Assembly (NCBI RefSeq): GCF_020497125.1
Contig: NC_059073.1
Coordinates: forward strand, 8,329,225-8,393,224
Direction of reading: 5' to 3'
Source of the DNA: Mauremys mutica
Lineage: Eukaryota > Chordata > Testudines > Geoemydidae
Length of the DNA stretch: 64,000 nt
Shown: in pieces, positions 36,301 to 47,345 of the stretch
Layout: every line of letters starts with the position of its first letter
Numbering within the stretch: the stretch's first letter is position 1
Program-made: the position numbers and the translations under genes
The notes under the pieces: generated by a model
The model's database searches: none
Told to the model about the DNA's origin: nothing
Seen by the model: only the letters and a program-made list of their open reading frames with translations

Positions 36301-39245
36301 GGTCGAAGGACTTGCTTCTGGTATAATACTTGTCCTGTGTTTAAATGTTTAACTTTTTTAAATAATGTGAGACCCACTTTTGGATGCGGAACAAACGGCT
36401 CAGCACCGAATAGTCCTAGCCTGGGGCCGGCCTGACTTCCCTCAGGCCCACGCAAATCCCATGGGCCTATTCTAGCTCTCCACAATGAGATCTTACCCAG
36501 CTGCCCCAAGGATGCTTCTGTGGTCAGCGCTGACCACTGCTTAGCACTGGAGAAAGTGCAAAATAGAACCAGCCCCTGACCCAAAGAGCTTATAGGCTGA
36601 GGGTCTGATTCTCACTTACAAGAAGGCTCCTTTATGCTATTTATAAGGTGTCTTTACACCACTCTGGTGCAGACATGCCAAACCCGTGAAAAAAAACACA
36701 GAAATTGGGCTTGTTTTTGGCTGAATTGGTTTGTGAGTTGCTTGTTGGCTTGTAGCGTCTTTTTTTTTCTTTTTTTTTGATCGGCTCCCGGCAAGCCGGG
36801 GCAATGGGGGGAGAGAGTCAGGGGTGCACAGCTGGCCCCCCCCAGTCCCAGACTGCACGCCGGGGGGGATCGAGGCACAGAGCGTTGGGGATCTTAGGGA
36901 TTGGCTTGTCCTGGCCTTGTTTTGAAATGGGATTAGCTTGATTTTTGGCTTAGTGTGAAAGTCGGGGGGCTTATTTACCACGCGAGAGTTGGCAACTGCT
37001 CTGGAGCTATAAAGGGGATGAGCACAGGGACTCTAGTGTAAATCTAAATCACAATCAGGCCTCAGGAGTGACCAGCCCACCAGTGGAATGATCTCTGTGT
37101 AAATCACTTCAGCCTCTCCATTATTCTGGATCTGGTTAGCTGGCTGAGGTTTCTGCCCCTCGGATAACTGTGTGAGACAGGTCGGATTAGCTAATTGTTA
37201 CACAGCCGACAGACAAACCTCTTCGAAATGATGCTCTCCAAGGGCTGGATTAACCTCTGATACCCGCATGCCTGGAGGCAGTTTAAGAGTAGCCTGGCGT
37301 GACACCGAAGACATGGCATGTGGATTTTGCAGCATGCCCCTCCATACATCAGACAAGATGTCTAGGGAACTGCCGGGTCCTGCGGCACCACATTCTGAGA
37401 ACTACCTTAGGGGAGTGGCGCTAACTAGAGGCGCTAGTGGTTGCCCTAACAGGGGTGATCTGGAAGGGCAGACAGCACCTGTTGCTCCCCATTTTGCAAC
37501 CCCGTTTTGTTCCTCTTTGCAGCCCACGCCTTGCAGTGTTACACATGCCTGGAGCCGATGAGCGCCTCCCTATGCATGACCATCAGCAACTGCTCCACGG
37601 ATGACGTTGTGTGCAAGACAGTAATGTACTCCCGAGAGGAAGGTAAGGAAGAGACTCCCGGAGGGAGAAGCCTGTGCTCAAATGTAGGGAAGGGAAGAAC
37701 GTCCATCCAGCCCCAACCCCAGGGATCAGAGTTCCCCTGGGATTGCTAGCGATGGACCCAGGCTGCAACACGGGTACTTGGGAGCAGTGGATCCTAGTCT
37801 TGGCTCTGCCATTGACTCAGTTGGACTCACGTTGGGTGAGGTCCAGATCCACACAGGCACTTAGGCATTGTTACGCTCAGCATCACGGCGCGTAACTTTT
37901 AGTGCCCTGGCAAATCACAGGAACAGTCCTGGGAGCCACGAAGCCTGAGTTAGGGACCTAGGCTCCTGTACAATGAATAGGGAGAGACAGCCACCTTAGA
38001 CTGCGATTCACAAAAGCCGGCACGCTAGGTGGGGACACACCTCTAGCCAATGGGAGAGGCTGATTTGCTAAGTCCCACCCCTCTCAGCAACAGGGGCAGG
38101 GAGGCATCTCTGTCTGCTAGTGATTTGCAAATGGGAACCAACTGCAGCTTAGGCTCGGGGGGGGGGGGGGTGGTTCTTGCAGGAATGGGTTAGGTGCCTG
38201 CTCTGTGCCACACAAAGCATCAGGTGGTTAGAGCACTTGCCTGGGCATATGGGAGACCCAGGTTCAATTCCCCTCTCTGCCACCAGGGGAGAAAGGTCTC
38301 CCACCTCTCAGACGATGCTCTAACCCCTGAGCTCTGGGGCATCCCAACAGGGACAGCGTCAATCTCCCCTGTTGTGGATAAATAATGAAAGAGTGACGGG
38401 AGCTGGTGGACTGGAGCCTACGTCTCCCACCTCCCTGGTGGGTGCCTGAATCACTGGGCTCTTAGGAGCCTAAACTGGACCCCGTGACTTCAGAGCATTC
38501 TTGGCACCTCTCCGGACGGGGCCTGCATTGGCCCATAGCTGAGCTTTGCCTAGTAAGGAGACACTTTTCCAGAGAGAGGAGATGGGGCACAGGGATACCT
38601 GCTGCGCTAGGATTGGCAGCGATTAGAGATGGGATGTCGTATCTGCAGGGAGACAGGTGACACACAATGCACCCAGGCTTAGGTAAAGCCAGGGGCATGC
38701 GCCAGGTATCCCTGCTTAGCTTGTGGCTGACCTAGTGGTGTACGTTCACGGAGCCAGAGGGAGACACGCAGGAAGGACACCAGAGATGGGTCAGCGCCCA
38801 GAGAGCCAGAGATAGACCCCCAAGGAACGTATGTAGGGCATTCTCTACATAGGAGACCAGCAAAAGGTTGGTTTGTTTTAGCTCCCAGCTAATCCAACCC
38901 CTGAAGCTTTTTGGAATTGGAGCTGGAATCCAATGGGATAGATGTTCAGTGCTCCCCACAGGGCTGGAACTTGCCCCCACCCCAATCCTCCCTTTAATAC
39001 CCTTTTCTTCTCTCTTGCTTTGAAATGTTGTAGTTTACCCCTTCGTGGGCGACTCAACCGTCATCAAGTCGTGTGCTCAGAAATGCATCCCGTCCGACGT
39101 GGATGACATCGGGAGCTCTCGCCCCACCTTCTGCTGTAACTCTGACTTGTGCAACGTGGATGGGGCGGTCAGCATACAAATCAGCTACGTGGTGATGGGG
39201 ATTTCAGCTAGTTTCCTGTGCGTCCTCCTCAGAACTGGGCTGTGA
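30278..39245 (+). CDS. LYPD2: LYPD2, Ly6/PLAUR domain protein (3 coding exons)
   Basis: Ly6/uPAR three-finger protein expected on the cell surface through a GPI anchor; its molecular partner is poorly known. Coding exons 30278-30329, 37523-37642 and 39034-39245, all phase 1, give 127 residues. Residues 1-18 are the signal peptide (MKGLLSVLLAALVCVELA). The mature chain opens ALQCYTCLEP, keeps ten cysteines, and ends the domain with CCNSDLCNVDGA, followed by a hydrophobic GPI-type tail to residue 127. The stretch around the exon 2/3 junction (YSREEVYPFVGDSTVIKSCA and KCIPSDVDDIG) is strongly diagnostic of LYPD2 as I know the mammalian protein. All splice sites are GT/AG. Mammalian LYPD2 is likewise close to THEM6 in the same gene cluster, which supports orthology. 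Confidence 0.92.
30330..33785. other. LYPD2 intron 1, first part
   Basis: No second gene recognised. Notable textures are a pyrimidine/C-rich run about 31990-32330, a G-rich purine run about 32390-32640 and a (GT)n tract near 33386-33401. The long frames in the GC-rich part lack family resemblance. Confidence 0.5.
33793..34265. mobile_element. Probable hAT-type element in LYPD2 intron 1
   Basis: Starts AGCAGGGGTGGGAAATAATTTC, matching the start of a common hAT MITE (another at 57556). GC-rich and non-coding; the right boundary is a guess. Confidence 0.4.
34552..34757. mobile_element. Palindromic Penelope-like element, second copy
   Basis: Same head-and-inverted-arms layout as 29804-30000, with imperfect arms. 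It is flanked by TCCAATGAAT (34542-34551) and TCCAGTGAAT (34758-34767), a 10-base target duplication with one mismatch. Each arm holds a CTGACGA or CTGAGGA box, a short stem and GAAA. Confidence 0.6.
34768..37522. other. LYPD2 intron 1, last part
   Basis: No further exon seen. There is a T-rich tract at 36762-36779. Open frames on both strands overlap and are unrecognised. Confidence 0.45.
37523..37642 (+). CDS. LYPD2: LYPD2 exon 2
   Basis: 120 bases after a CCTCTTTGCAG acceptor, donor GTAAGG. Carries cysteines 1-5 and the YSREE junction motif. Confidence 0.92.
37850..38470. repeat. Composite repeat with tRNA-like inverted repeat in LYPD2 intron 2
   Basis: At 38224-38275 the + strand shows an A-box-like TGGTTAGAGCA and a B-box-like GGTTCAATTCC, and the following GGTCTCCCACCTCTCAGACG...GCTCTAACC is roughly its inverted complement. 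The left part (about 37850-38160) looks repetitive too. A poly-G run is at 38158-38171. Confidence 0.45.
39034..39245 (+). CDS. LYPD2: LYPD2 exon 3
   Basis: 212 bases after a GAAATGTTGTAG acceptor, TGA at 39243-39245. Carries cysteines 6-10 and the GPI tail. Confidence 0.92.
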
Positions 39246-39481
39246 GGAGCCAGGCAGGTGAAGCCTTTACTCCCGGAGCACCACCCAACAAGCCACAAGC
39301 CCCTCTTGGCTGCGCTTGCCATCTGCATTCCCAATGGGTGGCCTTGGACACTTGTAGGAAGATGCTTCCTCACTTTCTTAGACACGCTGGCCTCTTGGAA
39401 AGATGTTATCTCTGCATTCCTGTCCCTGTCGATAAAGGGACCTGGCTCAGGAATGCCCAGTTTCTACCAGCTCCTTGCTAA

Positions 39482-39487
39482 ATTAAA
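39482..39487 (+). terminator. Possible LYPD2 poly(A) signal
   Basis: ATTAAA 237 bases after the stop codon, followed by a TGTTGTGT stretch. This is the only good hexamer close to the gene. Confidence 0.5.
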
Positions 39488-39499
39488 TTCAATGCTAAT

Positions 39500-40315
39500 C
39501 TGTAGTGGAATGTCTTTGTTGTGTCAATTAGTTGCGGAAAATACCACGGCACACCCAGTTACTCAAGGCCGAACTATTCGAATTAAGTGCATGACCATTG
39601 TGACCAACACCCCTAGCAAATGGCTATTTCACACGCCCCTGTTCTACAGACATCATTGCTAAACAACCAGTCTGGGGTGAAATTCACCTGAATGCAGTGA
39701 GCCAGTGCAACCCCTCAGCACGGTAGCTTTTGTGCTGGCCCTTTACACAGAGTAAATTTCATTCTCAGTGCATGATGAGTAAGGGGGTCTTTGGCCTAGC
39801 TCTGAAGGACATGGCAGGAGTCTAGACTTGATGTGTCAATGATCTGATCTAGGTGGGTGAAATTCTTCTGTGCTTTTGTGTCCCTGTTTAAGAGGAATAA
39901 TAATGAGCAGGAATTAATTGCTTAATCAACTGTAATAATTAAAGTTATTTATAGGTCAACTTTTCTCTGCTGAAATCTACTAGAGGATTCCTTTTTGACC
40001 TTCAATTCTGGCTTGAAATGCTATTTAGGCAACAAGTGAAGGGAGTTCCATCTCAGTTCTAAGCTGCGCACTCTGCAGCGCGTGCATAAGACTTTGTGGG
40101 ACTTAAGCAATGCGGTTAAGTGCTTTGCTGAATCAGGGCTTTATTTCAGAGTCTGGTTTGGGAATGCCTGACATTGTTGTCTCTTTCTTTATCTCCATCT
40201 CTGCTCCCTCCCAGTCCCTTAGCTCTGACCTCATCTGTCCTCTCAACAGAGCTGGTGGGACAAGAGCCTTCTCCCCTGCAGCTGATGCCTTGCCTTCTCT
40301 AATAGCTTCCTACCA
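39500..40315. other. Downstream of LYPD2, no gene recognised
   Basis: A/T-rich around 39890-39960. No Ly6 exon signature (CC..LCN) found here. Confidence 0.45.
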
Positions 40316-40493
40316 TCTCAGGGTTGGAAAGGACCTCAGGAAGTATTTAGTCCAACCCCCTGCTCAAAGCAGGACCAAAGCAGGACCCAGACAGATTTTT
40401 ACCCCAGCTCTCTAAATGGCCCCCTCAAGGATTGAACTCACAACCCTGGGTTTAGCAAGCCAATGCTCAAACCACTGAGCTATCCCTCCCCGT
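40316..40493 (-). repeat. tRNA-derived SINE with CR1-like tail
   Basis: Read on -, it starts GGGGAGGGATAGCTCAGTGG (A box) and has GAGTTCAATCC (B box), then ends in a CR1-like 3' tail (complement GGTTGGAAAGGACCTCAGG). This is the layout known for turtle Pol III SINEs that borrow CR1 machinery. A second copy is at 57735-57917. Confidence 0.75.
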
Positions 40494-41202
40494 TAATGTC
40501 AAGTATCCATTGAAAAAGGTCCCTTTCCCTGGCCTCTCCTCCCTCCCCAATTTATTGGGAACAGTTATTTAATTCCTTAGTACGTGGTGAGGAAAGAGCA
40601 GGCATGAATGATGGGCTTCAAAATAAAGCAATGGCAATGGATCGCATTAACTCATGAGCCAGTGGCAGTGCCCTGCATTGACGCTCGTGGGTTGGTCGGT
40701 GCACACCCCTTTCACTCCAGAGGAGTTCCCTCCAGTTAAGGGCTGAGGGAAAGTCTGCACTGCCATGGCCCATCTGCTAGGTGACATTCATCCTTGTGCT
40801 GCGAGCCTGCCCAAGGGCGAGGCACAACTTGAGTCCGATTGAAGTCTATGGGGGACTCGAGTGGTGGTTAGACATTGTTCTGGCTTCTCTGCATGGGGTG
40901 AATTTCCCCCCTGGTGAATGCTGCCCTGGGAAGGATGGCACCTATAAATTGTACAGCGCCTCACACAGTGGAGGAATGACAATAATAAATTAATAATATT
41001 ATCCCCAGGGAGGGAGGCTTCATTCCCAGAGAAGATTCAGTAAATAATGGGAGAGTTGGGCAGAAGGGATGGAAACAGGCCAGACTGATTGTGAGAATGG
41101 ACAGATCCAGCCAGGAAACAAGAGGAAGCTCCAGAAATTGAGAAACACCATGCAGAGGGGGCACTTATTGCTCAGTCATCATGTATCTCCCTAGTGAGTC
41201 TC

Positions 41203-41497
41203 AGGGTAGGTCTGGTGGGTAGTGATCGATCTATCGGGGATCAATTTATCATGTCTAGTGTAGGCACGATAAAATCGATCCCCCGATCGCGCTCCCCATC
41301 GACTTCGGAACTCCAGTTTGCAAGAGGCGGAAGTGGAGTCAATAGGGGAGTGGCAGCAAGCGACTCACCGCCGTCCTCACAGCCAGGTAAGTTGACCCAA
41401 GATACGCCAACCTTAGTTACGCTATTCACGTAGCTGAAGTCGGCGTATTTTAGGTCGACACCCCCCCGCCCGCCCCGCCCAGTGTAGACCAGGGCTT
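41203..41497. mobile_element. TIR element of the GTCTACACT family
   Basis: Left end GGGTAGGTCTGG; the complement of the right end reads GCCCTGGTCTACACTGGG. Internal GATCGATC/CGATCGCG palindromic blocks. Non-coding; probably a Harbinger- or hAT-related MITE. Confidence 0.5.
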
Positions 41498-41679
41498 AGT
41501 GTAAGGAGCACCCAGGAAACTGGCATGCTTCCAGTTTGTCTAACTTCAATGTTGCTGACCTTTCAGCTTTCCAGTGCAGGAGAACGTCCATGAGTGGATC
41601 ATGGTGCTTGTAAGAAACAGATAGGGGAGAGACAGCAGGATCAAGAGACAGCCTTGGTAGGGTAACCTGAGAGGCACAA

Positions 41680-42095
41680 GTCTGGGACTTTTCAGCTTGG
41701 AAAAGGGACGATGAAGAGGGGATATAACAGAGGTCTATAAAACCTTGACTGGTGTGGAGAAAGTGACTAAGGAAGTGTTAAAGCAGCAAAGAGTCCTGTG
41801 GCACCTTATAGACTAACAGAAGTTTTGGAGCATGAGCTTTCATGGGTGAATACCCACTTCGTCAGATGCATGTGACCCTAGTTAGGGATGCAGCCCCATG
41901 CTCTGAGTGTCCCTAGCGTGTTTGCCAGAAGCTGGAAGTGGATGACAGGCGATAGATTACTCGATGATTCCCTGTTCTGTTCATTCTCTCTGAAGCACTT
42001 GGCATTGGCCACTGTCGGAATACAGGATCCTGGTTTAGATGGACCATTGGTCTGCCTCAGTATGGCCGTTCTTATGTTCACAAGAGTCTGTGACA
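41680..42095 (+). mobile_element. CR1 3' region, interrupted
   Basis: Sense CR1 sequence from CTTTTCAGCTTGGAAAAGG to GTGTTA at 41780, then a Penelope-like piece (41783-41874), then the CR1 3' end GCCAGAAGCTGG... to TATGGCCGTTCTTATGTTC. Confidence 0.7.
41783..41874 (-). mobile_element. Penelope-like fragment with hammerhead-like core
   Basis: On - it reads CTGACGA (complement at 41859-41865), a stem GTGGGT/ACCCAT, then GAAA (complement at 41838-41841), followed by the shared arm down to GCTGCTTT. Confidence 0.55.
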
Positions 42096-42119
42096 GCAGC
42101 AGGATTTATGTCCTCTGAG

Positions 42120-42620
42120 TCAGGTGTTCCTGTTCAAAAAATCACTTGTGAAAAGAGCCGGTTGGGAATTTTTCGACAAATTGTTTTTTCACCCCCAAAA
42201 CGCTGATTTGTGAAACTTCACAAAATGGGATTGGTTTTCGCGAATCTCCCACCTCCAACTATTTTGGAAAGAAAGTTTTGAAATTGTAAAAACATCCTGT
42301 TTTGACATTATTGAACTAGAAATTCTGGGTTTGTTGCGTCAAAGCGAATTTTAGTTTAACTATTTTAATAAATTTAGACGCCAAGAAAAAAATGGTTGCA
42401 ATCAAAATGAAATGCTTTGAAATTATTGACACAAAACGTTTTGATTGACCCAAAACAAAATCATTTTCAGATTTTTGGTACATGAAATTTTCTGAGATTT
42501 TGACATTCCTTCCTGATGCAGGACAGGAAGTTTTTTTGATACCTTGAAAAATTTCACATGATGGGAAAACCATTTCCTGTCCACTTCTACTTATAAGCTT
42601 ATGAAACATGATAATTTAAG
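42120..42620. repeat. A/T-rich old repeat
   Basis: Many TTTTGA/TCAAAA and AAATTTC runs, similar in texture to 23690-24010. No coding potential. Confidence 0.3.
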
Positions 42621-44270
42621 GCCACATTTCTGAAACTATTAAAAGCTAAGCCCCCTTCAGGAAAATAAAACCAAATTTGTCCTTCTGAAAAAAGGTCAAA
42701 ATTTCTCAATTTGTATACATCTTCTGTGTTCCTTCATGCCCCTAATTTGGGAAATATTGGTGTAGACCATCATAATATCATCCTTCCTCTCCTTTCTTAC
42801 CTGCTTTGATGAGCAGTGAAATAATGAATAAAATGGGAGTTAAAATAGCATCTCTGGCATCTAATAGCACTCATTGAAAGCTATTGTTTCAGGCACTCTG
42901 CAAACTCAGGCAGACGTTGCTGCATCAGTTAAACTTGTGTCACATTTTGAAGGTTTTTTTCACAGCCATAAGACTAATTATGTTTTGACTAAAATGAAAA
43001 CTGACTCTGGAAAACAATAGAGGTCTCTCCATACTGCATCCTTGGCAAGAGCTTCAGTTTGTTCCCCAGGCTTTGGGAAATACTGATTTAAAATGAGATA
43101 TACCAAATAGACCTCCTTTTCTGAGGTGTGCAGTTAAAATGCTCAGTTGAGGAGTCCGGTCTGCAAAATTGCACAGAAAAAAGAATTATGTTCAGAAATG
43201 CACCTGCAGCATCAGTGCAAGTGGCAGTTCTCTGCACGTGCTCTTTTGCACACTTAACTTCCCGCTTGCACGCCACAGCTCATGCAACACGTTTCCCACT
43301 GAGCTAAGTGGTGTTTACATGCAAATCTCATAATATTCCTTTGCAGCATTAATATAGCTCGTGTCTAAGTCCATTTGGTGATCTCAACGCTGTGGGGTTC
43401 TCATCCACCGTTTATAGATGGGCAAACTGAGGCATGCAGCAACTTGCCCAAGGTCACTAGCAGTCAGGAATAGAACCCAGGCCCACCTCAGCTCTAACCA
43501 CTACACCCTGCTGCCTCTCCCTAATAGGTACAGGTGCATAGTGGAGCGATTCTATACAGCAGCCCTGTATTCTGTCTAGCGCTGTTTCTGTACTTTGACA
43601 TGTCTCCAGAACACCCACCGCTTGGCTTATCTGAAGCTGTTTAACTGCTGCCCTTCACTGAAGAACACGAGCGCCTTCTGGGTAAAATCAGTAGCAATGG
43701 GGACGTTCCTAATGGAGCCTCTGGGGTCTGGTGCCTGGTTTAGATTTTATTATTTTCTCCCCTTTTATAAAACCCTGAACCTGTTGGACACATCTAATCA
43801 CCCCAGGCCCAGACCTGGCTCGGACATCACGGCAGAGGATGCTCTGAGGGTCTGCCTGGGTGTGTCCTTATTGCACTTTGCACTGAGGATATTCTACATG
43901 CCAGCCTGCCCCTCCTCTCGCAAATCGAGCCCTTTAAAGGACAGAGGTGAGGCTGTTACTGCCGCAGGTGTCCCCTCTCCCCCCAAGCTAGAATTCCCTG
44001 GGCAATCCCCATCCCCAGACCACAGGGAGATTACAGCCCCAGCGAGGATGGAGCAAAAGGCAGCAAAGATTGTATCAAGCCGGAAGATCACAGCGAAGGG
44101 GTAATGTCTTTGTGGTTGCACAACTGGAGACTCGGACGGGATCTCATGGAAATTTTCAAAAACTGGAACCAATAGGCAGGGTCATAATACAAACCCAAGG
44201 GATTCAGGAGCGAAGCAGGAATTCGGGCAAAGGGGAGCAGAAATGATGCAGGAGGGTGATTGATAGAGCT
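42620..44270. other. Intergenic, one MIR, no gene
   Basis: A MIR in antisense lies at about 43405-43515 (GATGGGCAAACTGAGGC, then TTGCCCAAGGTCACTAGC). The 169-codon + frame at 43595-44104 matches no family I know. Confidence 0.45.
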
Positions 44271-44274
44271 TGGA

Positions 44275-44540
44275 TTTTGCAGTTGGGATTGGTCCTGCTT
44301 TGAGCAGGGGGTGGGACTAGATACCTCCTGAGGTCCCTTCCAACCCTGATATTCTATGATTCTATGAACTGCCAGAAGCTGGGACAGGATGTCAGGGAAT
44401 AGATCACTTCAAATTGCCCTGTTCTGTTTCTTCCCTCTGAAGCACCTGGCACCGGACACCATCAGGAGACAGGATGCTGGGCTAGAAAAACCATTGGTCT
44501 GACCCAGTATGGCTGTTCTTTTGTTCTTATATTCATTAAG
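44275..44540 (+). mobile_element. Two adjoining CR1 3' ends
   Basis: First 3' end closes at ATTCTATGATTCTATG (44352-44367). It is followed by a 3' end of another subfamily, GCCAGAAGCTGGGACAGG to TATGGCTGTTCTTTTGTTC. Confidence 0.75.
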
Positions 44541-45244
44541 TAATTCCAATCCCTCCTTGGTGTTTGCACACTCAAAGACCAGAGGCAATTATAGAGTAGC
44601 CATGGAGCTGTCACTACTTTGACAAGCTAGATACAACTAGTTTCTTATCTTTCTAATCATTCCGTCATAAATGCTTTACTTGCGGGAACTCCCTCCAGTT
44701 TGTCAATATCTTTTTGTTATCATTGGTGTTATGGCAGTGTCCAGAGAGTCTGGGTGACAGGCTGACAGTATCCTGTAATATCCTGAACAAACCTTATGGA
44801 CTTACGATAAACTTTATTGAATTCAGTTAAACCTTAGTGACTTAGGGTTTACTCCTTTGGAGTTCACTGTATTACAAATGCAAATAGTGGTGTATTGAGA
44901 TTGCATGGAATTTCTTGAGCAGAATGACAAGATTTATGCAATCTCTGGAGGTATGCGGCAGTTCAAAGGTCTTTTTGGAACAATACCCGTGAAGGGGATT
45001 TCCTTAGGAAATACCCTGAGGTGAGGGGAATGCAAATTCTTCCCCTCCAAAGCCAACTCTTTGAAGATATGCCTTGAGGAAAGTGGCCCATTGTGATCTA
45101 ATTACTTGCTTCTGGGAACTCCAGATCAAAGCCTCCTGATCTGTATAGAAAGGAAACTGAACATAGTATGAACATGCTTGTTCTGAGCTGAAGCTTTGGT
45201 AAACTTGTATCCACAAGGATGCCCCTAGGGTGGGTATTAACACA

Positions 45245-45330
45245 CTGCACTGGCCACCACCAGAAGACAGGACACTGGGCTAGATGGACCATTGGTCTGA
45301 CCCAGTATGGCCATTCTTATGTTGCTATGC
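45245..45330 (+). mobile_element. CR1 3' end fragment
   Basis: CTAGATGGACCATTGGTCTG followed by CAGTATGGCCATTCTTATG, the subfamily terminus also seen at 42095. Confidence 0.7.
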
Positions 45331-46290
45331 TGGAGGCCAAACGAGAGGTGGGATGAATTCTGGATGAGAAAAGCCACATTCATGGGACTGAGTGATGAGC
45401 TAGCCCCAGCCCTGCGGCGCAAGGACACGAGAATGAGAGCTGCCCTGTCTTTGGAGGAGCACGTGCACTGTGGAAGCTGGCTACTCCAGACTGCTACCAA
45501 TGGGTCACTAACCAGTTCGGAGTGGGAAAGTCGACATGTGTTGCCGGAAGTGTGCAGGGCCATTAATCGCATCCTGCTCTGAAAGACCATGACTCTGGTG
45601 TGTGACATTGTGGATGGCTTTTCACAAATGGGCTTCCCTGACAGCGGAGGGGTGATAGCTGGCAGGCATATTCCAATTCTGGCATCAGATCACCTAGCCA
45701 CCGAGTACATTAATCGCAAGGGGTATTTCTCAATGGTTCTCCAGGCACTTGTGGATCACCGTGGGCATTTCACAGACAGTAACGCAGGCTGGTCCGGAAA
45801 GGTGCATGACACACACATCTTTCGGCACACTGGCCTGTTCAGGAAGCTGCAAGCAGGGACTTTCTTCCCAGACTTTCTTCCCAGGGACTTTCACCATAGG
45901 GGAAGTCGAAATGCCCATTGTGATCCTGGGAGACGCTGCCTACTCCTTAATGCCGTAGCTCATGAAGCCATACCCGGGGCACCTTGATAGCAGCAAGGAC
46001 CCGCTCAACAGCAGGCTGAGCAAGTGCAGAATGACTGTTGAGTGCGCTTTTGGCTGTTTAAAGGCCTGCTGGTACCGCCTATATGGGAGGCTGGACATGG
46101 CCAATGACAATATTCCTATGCTTATAGCTGGCTTGTGTGCTGTACGCACCATAATATTTGTGAAAGCTTCACTCAGGGCTGGACTGCAGCAGCTCAGCTC
46201 CTGGAGGCTGAATTTGAACAGCCAGAGAGCAGGGCTATTAGAGGGGCCCAGCGCAGGGCCATAAGGATCAAGGATGCCTTGAGGCTGCAA
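45327..46290 (+). pseudogene. Harbinger (HARBI1-type, DDE_Tnp_4) transposase pseudogene
   Basis: The DDE nuclease cuts and joins transposon ends. The N-terminal part reads WDEFWMRKATFMGLSDELAP (about 45350-45410), then GRHIPILASDHLATEYINRK and GYFSMVLQALVDHRGHF, followed by HDTHIFRHTGLFRKLQAGTF; these are typical of the family. Breaks: an in-frame TGA at 45580-45582; a perfect 13-bp tandem duplication at 45858-45883 that shifts the frame; and a TAG at 45956-45958 just before LMKPYPGHLD. The final block MTVECAFGCLKACWYRL is in the third piece (45962-46264). Confidence 0.85.
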
Positions 46291-46931
46291 TCTGAAGCTG
46301 AAAGCCACTAATAATTTTGTTGCTATGCTCGGGAGTGCAGTGCTTGCAATGCTAGGAGGTGATTGTGATTGGTGCAGACGATGCACTGTGAAGGTTTAAG
46401 AAAACCGCCTGTGGCTTTGCAGGGCTCTGTTTACTATCAATTAATGGAATAAAGATGCTTTCAAACCAAAACCATTATTTTATTAAACAACAACAACAAC
46501 CGGAGGAGAGAGACAAACAAAAAATCACAACAGCACTGTGGGGGATGGGAGAAGGGAGGGTCTCAAGAGGAGGTGGGGTCCCGGGGCGGTGAAAGATTTG
46601 TGTATGTCCAGGGATCATATGCAACCTTGTCCTTTGGAGTACAGTGCAGCGAGCACTGTACTTCAGCAGGGCCAAACTGCAGAGGGCTGGGTGTTGAGTG
46701 CAGTGGGCACTGGGAGTCTGCGGGGCTGGACGGTGACGGGGCAGGAGGGGAACGCAGCGGGTACAGACTGGAGCCCGGAGGTTAAGAGCGGGTTGGCAGT
46801 GTCTGGGAGGGCACATGTGACAGCAGCTGCAGGGGAGGGAGGGCGGGCGCACAGCTGCTCGGTTTGCAGTGCTAGAAGCACCTAGAGCGTGTCTGCTTGG
46901 TGCTCCATAACATTTAAGAGCCGCTCCGTGG

Positions 46932-47045
46932 TTTCATTCTGGCCACCTGGAAAGATGCGCTGAGACCACTGCACGCGTCACCTAGCAAACAGGAAGGGGA
47001 CTTTCAAAATTCCCAAGGAATTTAAGGGGTGGGGCTTGCAGTTGG
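46932..47045. repeat. Harbinger 3' segment, duplicated at 48855-48972
   Basis: TTCATTCTGGCCACCTGG through GAATTTAAGGGGTGGGGCT is nearly identical to 48855-48972, with only a few mismatches by eye. Confidence 0.75.
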
Positions 47046-47345
47046 TCACCTGCGGGCAGGGCAGTAGAGTTCAAACCGATGACTAGAGAGGCGAGAACAG
47101 GCATTGTGGGGCATCTCCCGGAGGCCAATCGCAGCGCTGTAATCGACCAGGGTGTCTACCCTGGCACTGCGGTGCTGTAGCCCCGGCACAGAAAGCTCTA
47201 TGCTTCTCGTCAGGGTGGGTTTTTTACAGCGCTGCAACTGCCCAGTTTCTGCGCACTAAGTGGCTCGGCAGTGTGTCCACCTTGGGAGTTACAGCGCAGA
47301 AAGCTGCTTTACTGCGCAGAAACTTGGCAGTGTAGACAAGGCCCC

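Larger units (their letters stand above)
45327..47345 (+). mobile_element. PIF/Harbinger DNA transposon, broken
   Basis: Holds a decayed transposase (45327-46290), a + strand AATAAA at 46448-46453, a - strand AATAAA (complement at 46478-46483) and a right end that finishes AGTGTAGACAAGGCCC near 47343. Two facing poly(A) signals suit the known two-gene, convergent plan of Harbinger elements, though I do not recognise the second (Myb-like) gene in the GC-rich part at 46500-46900. Confidence 0.65.

Noticed and set aside
38224..38275. Functional tRNA gene
   Set aside because: A- and B-box-like motifs are present but no cloverleaf is evident and the region forms an inverted repeat typical of a SINE-derived sequence.
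43595..44104. 169-codon + frame
   Set aside because: No family resemblance and no splice context; probably chance.
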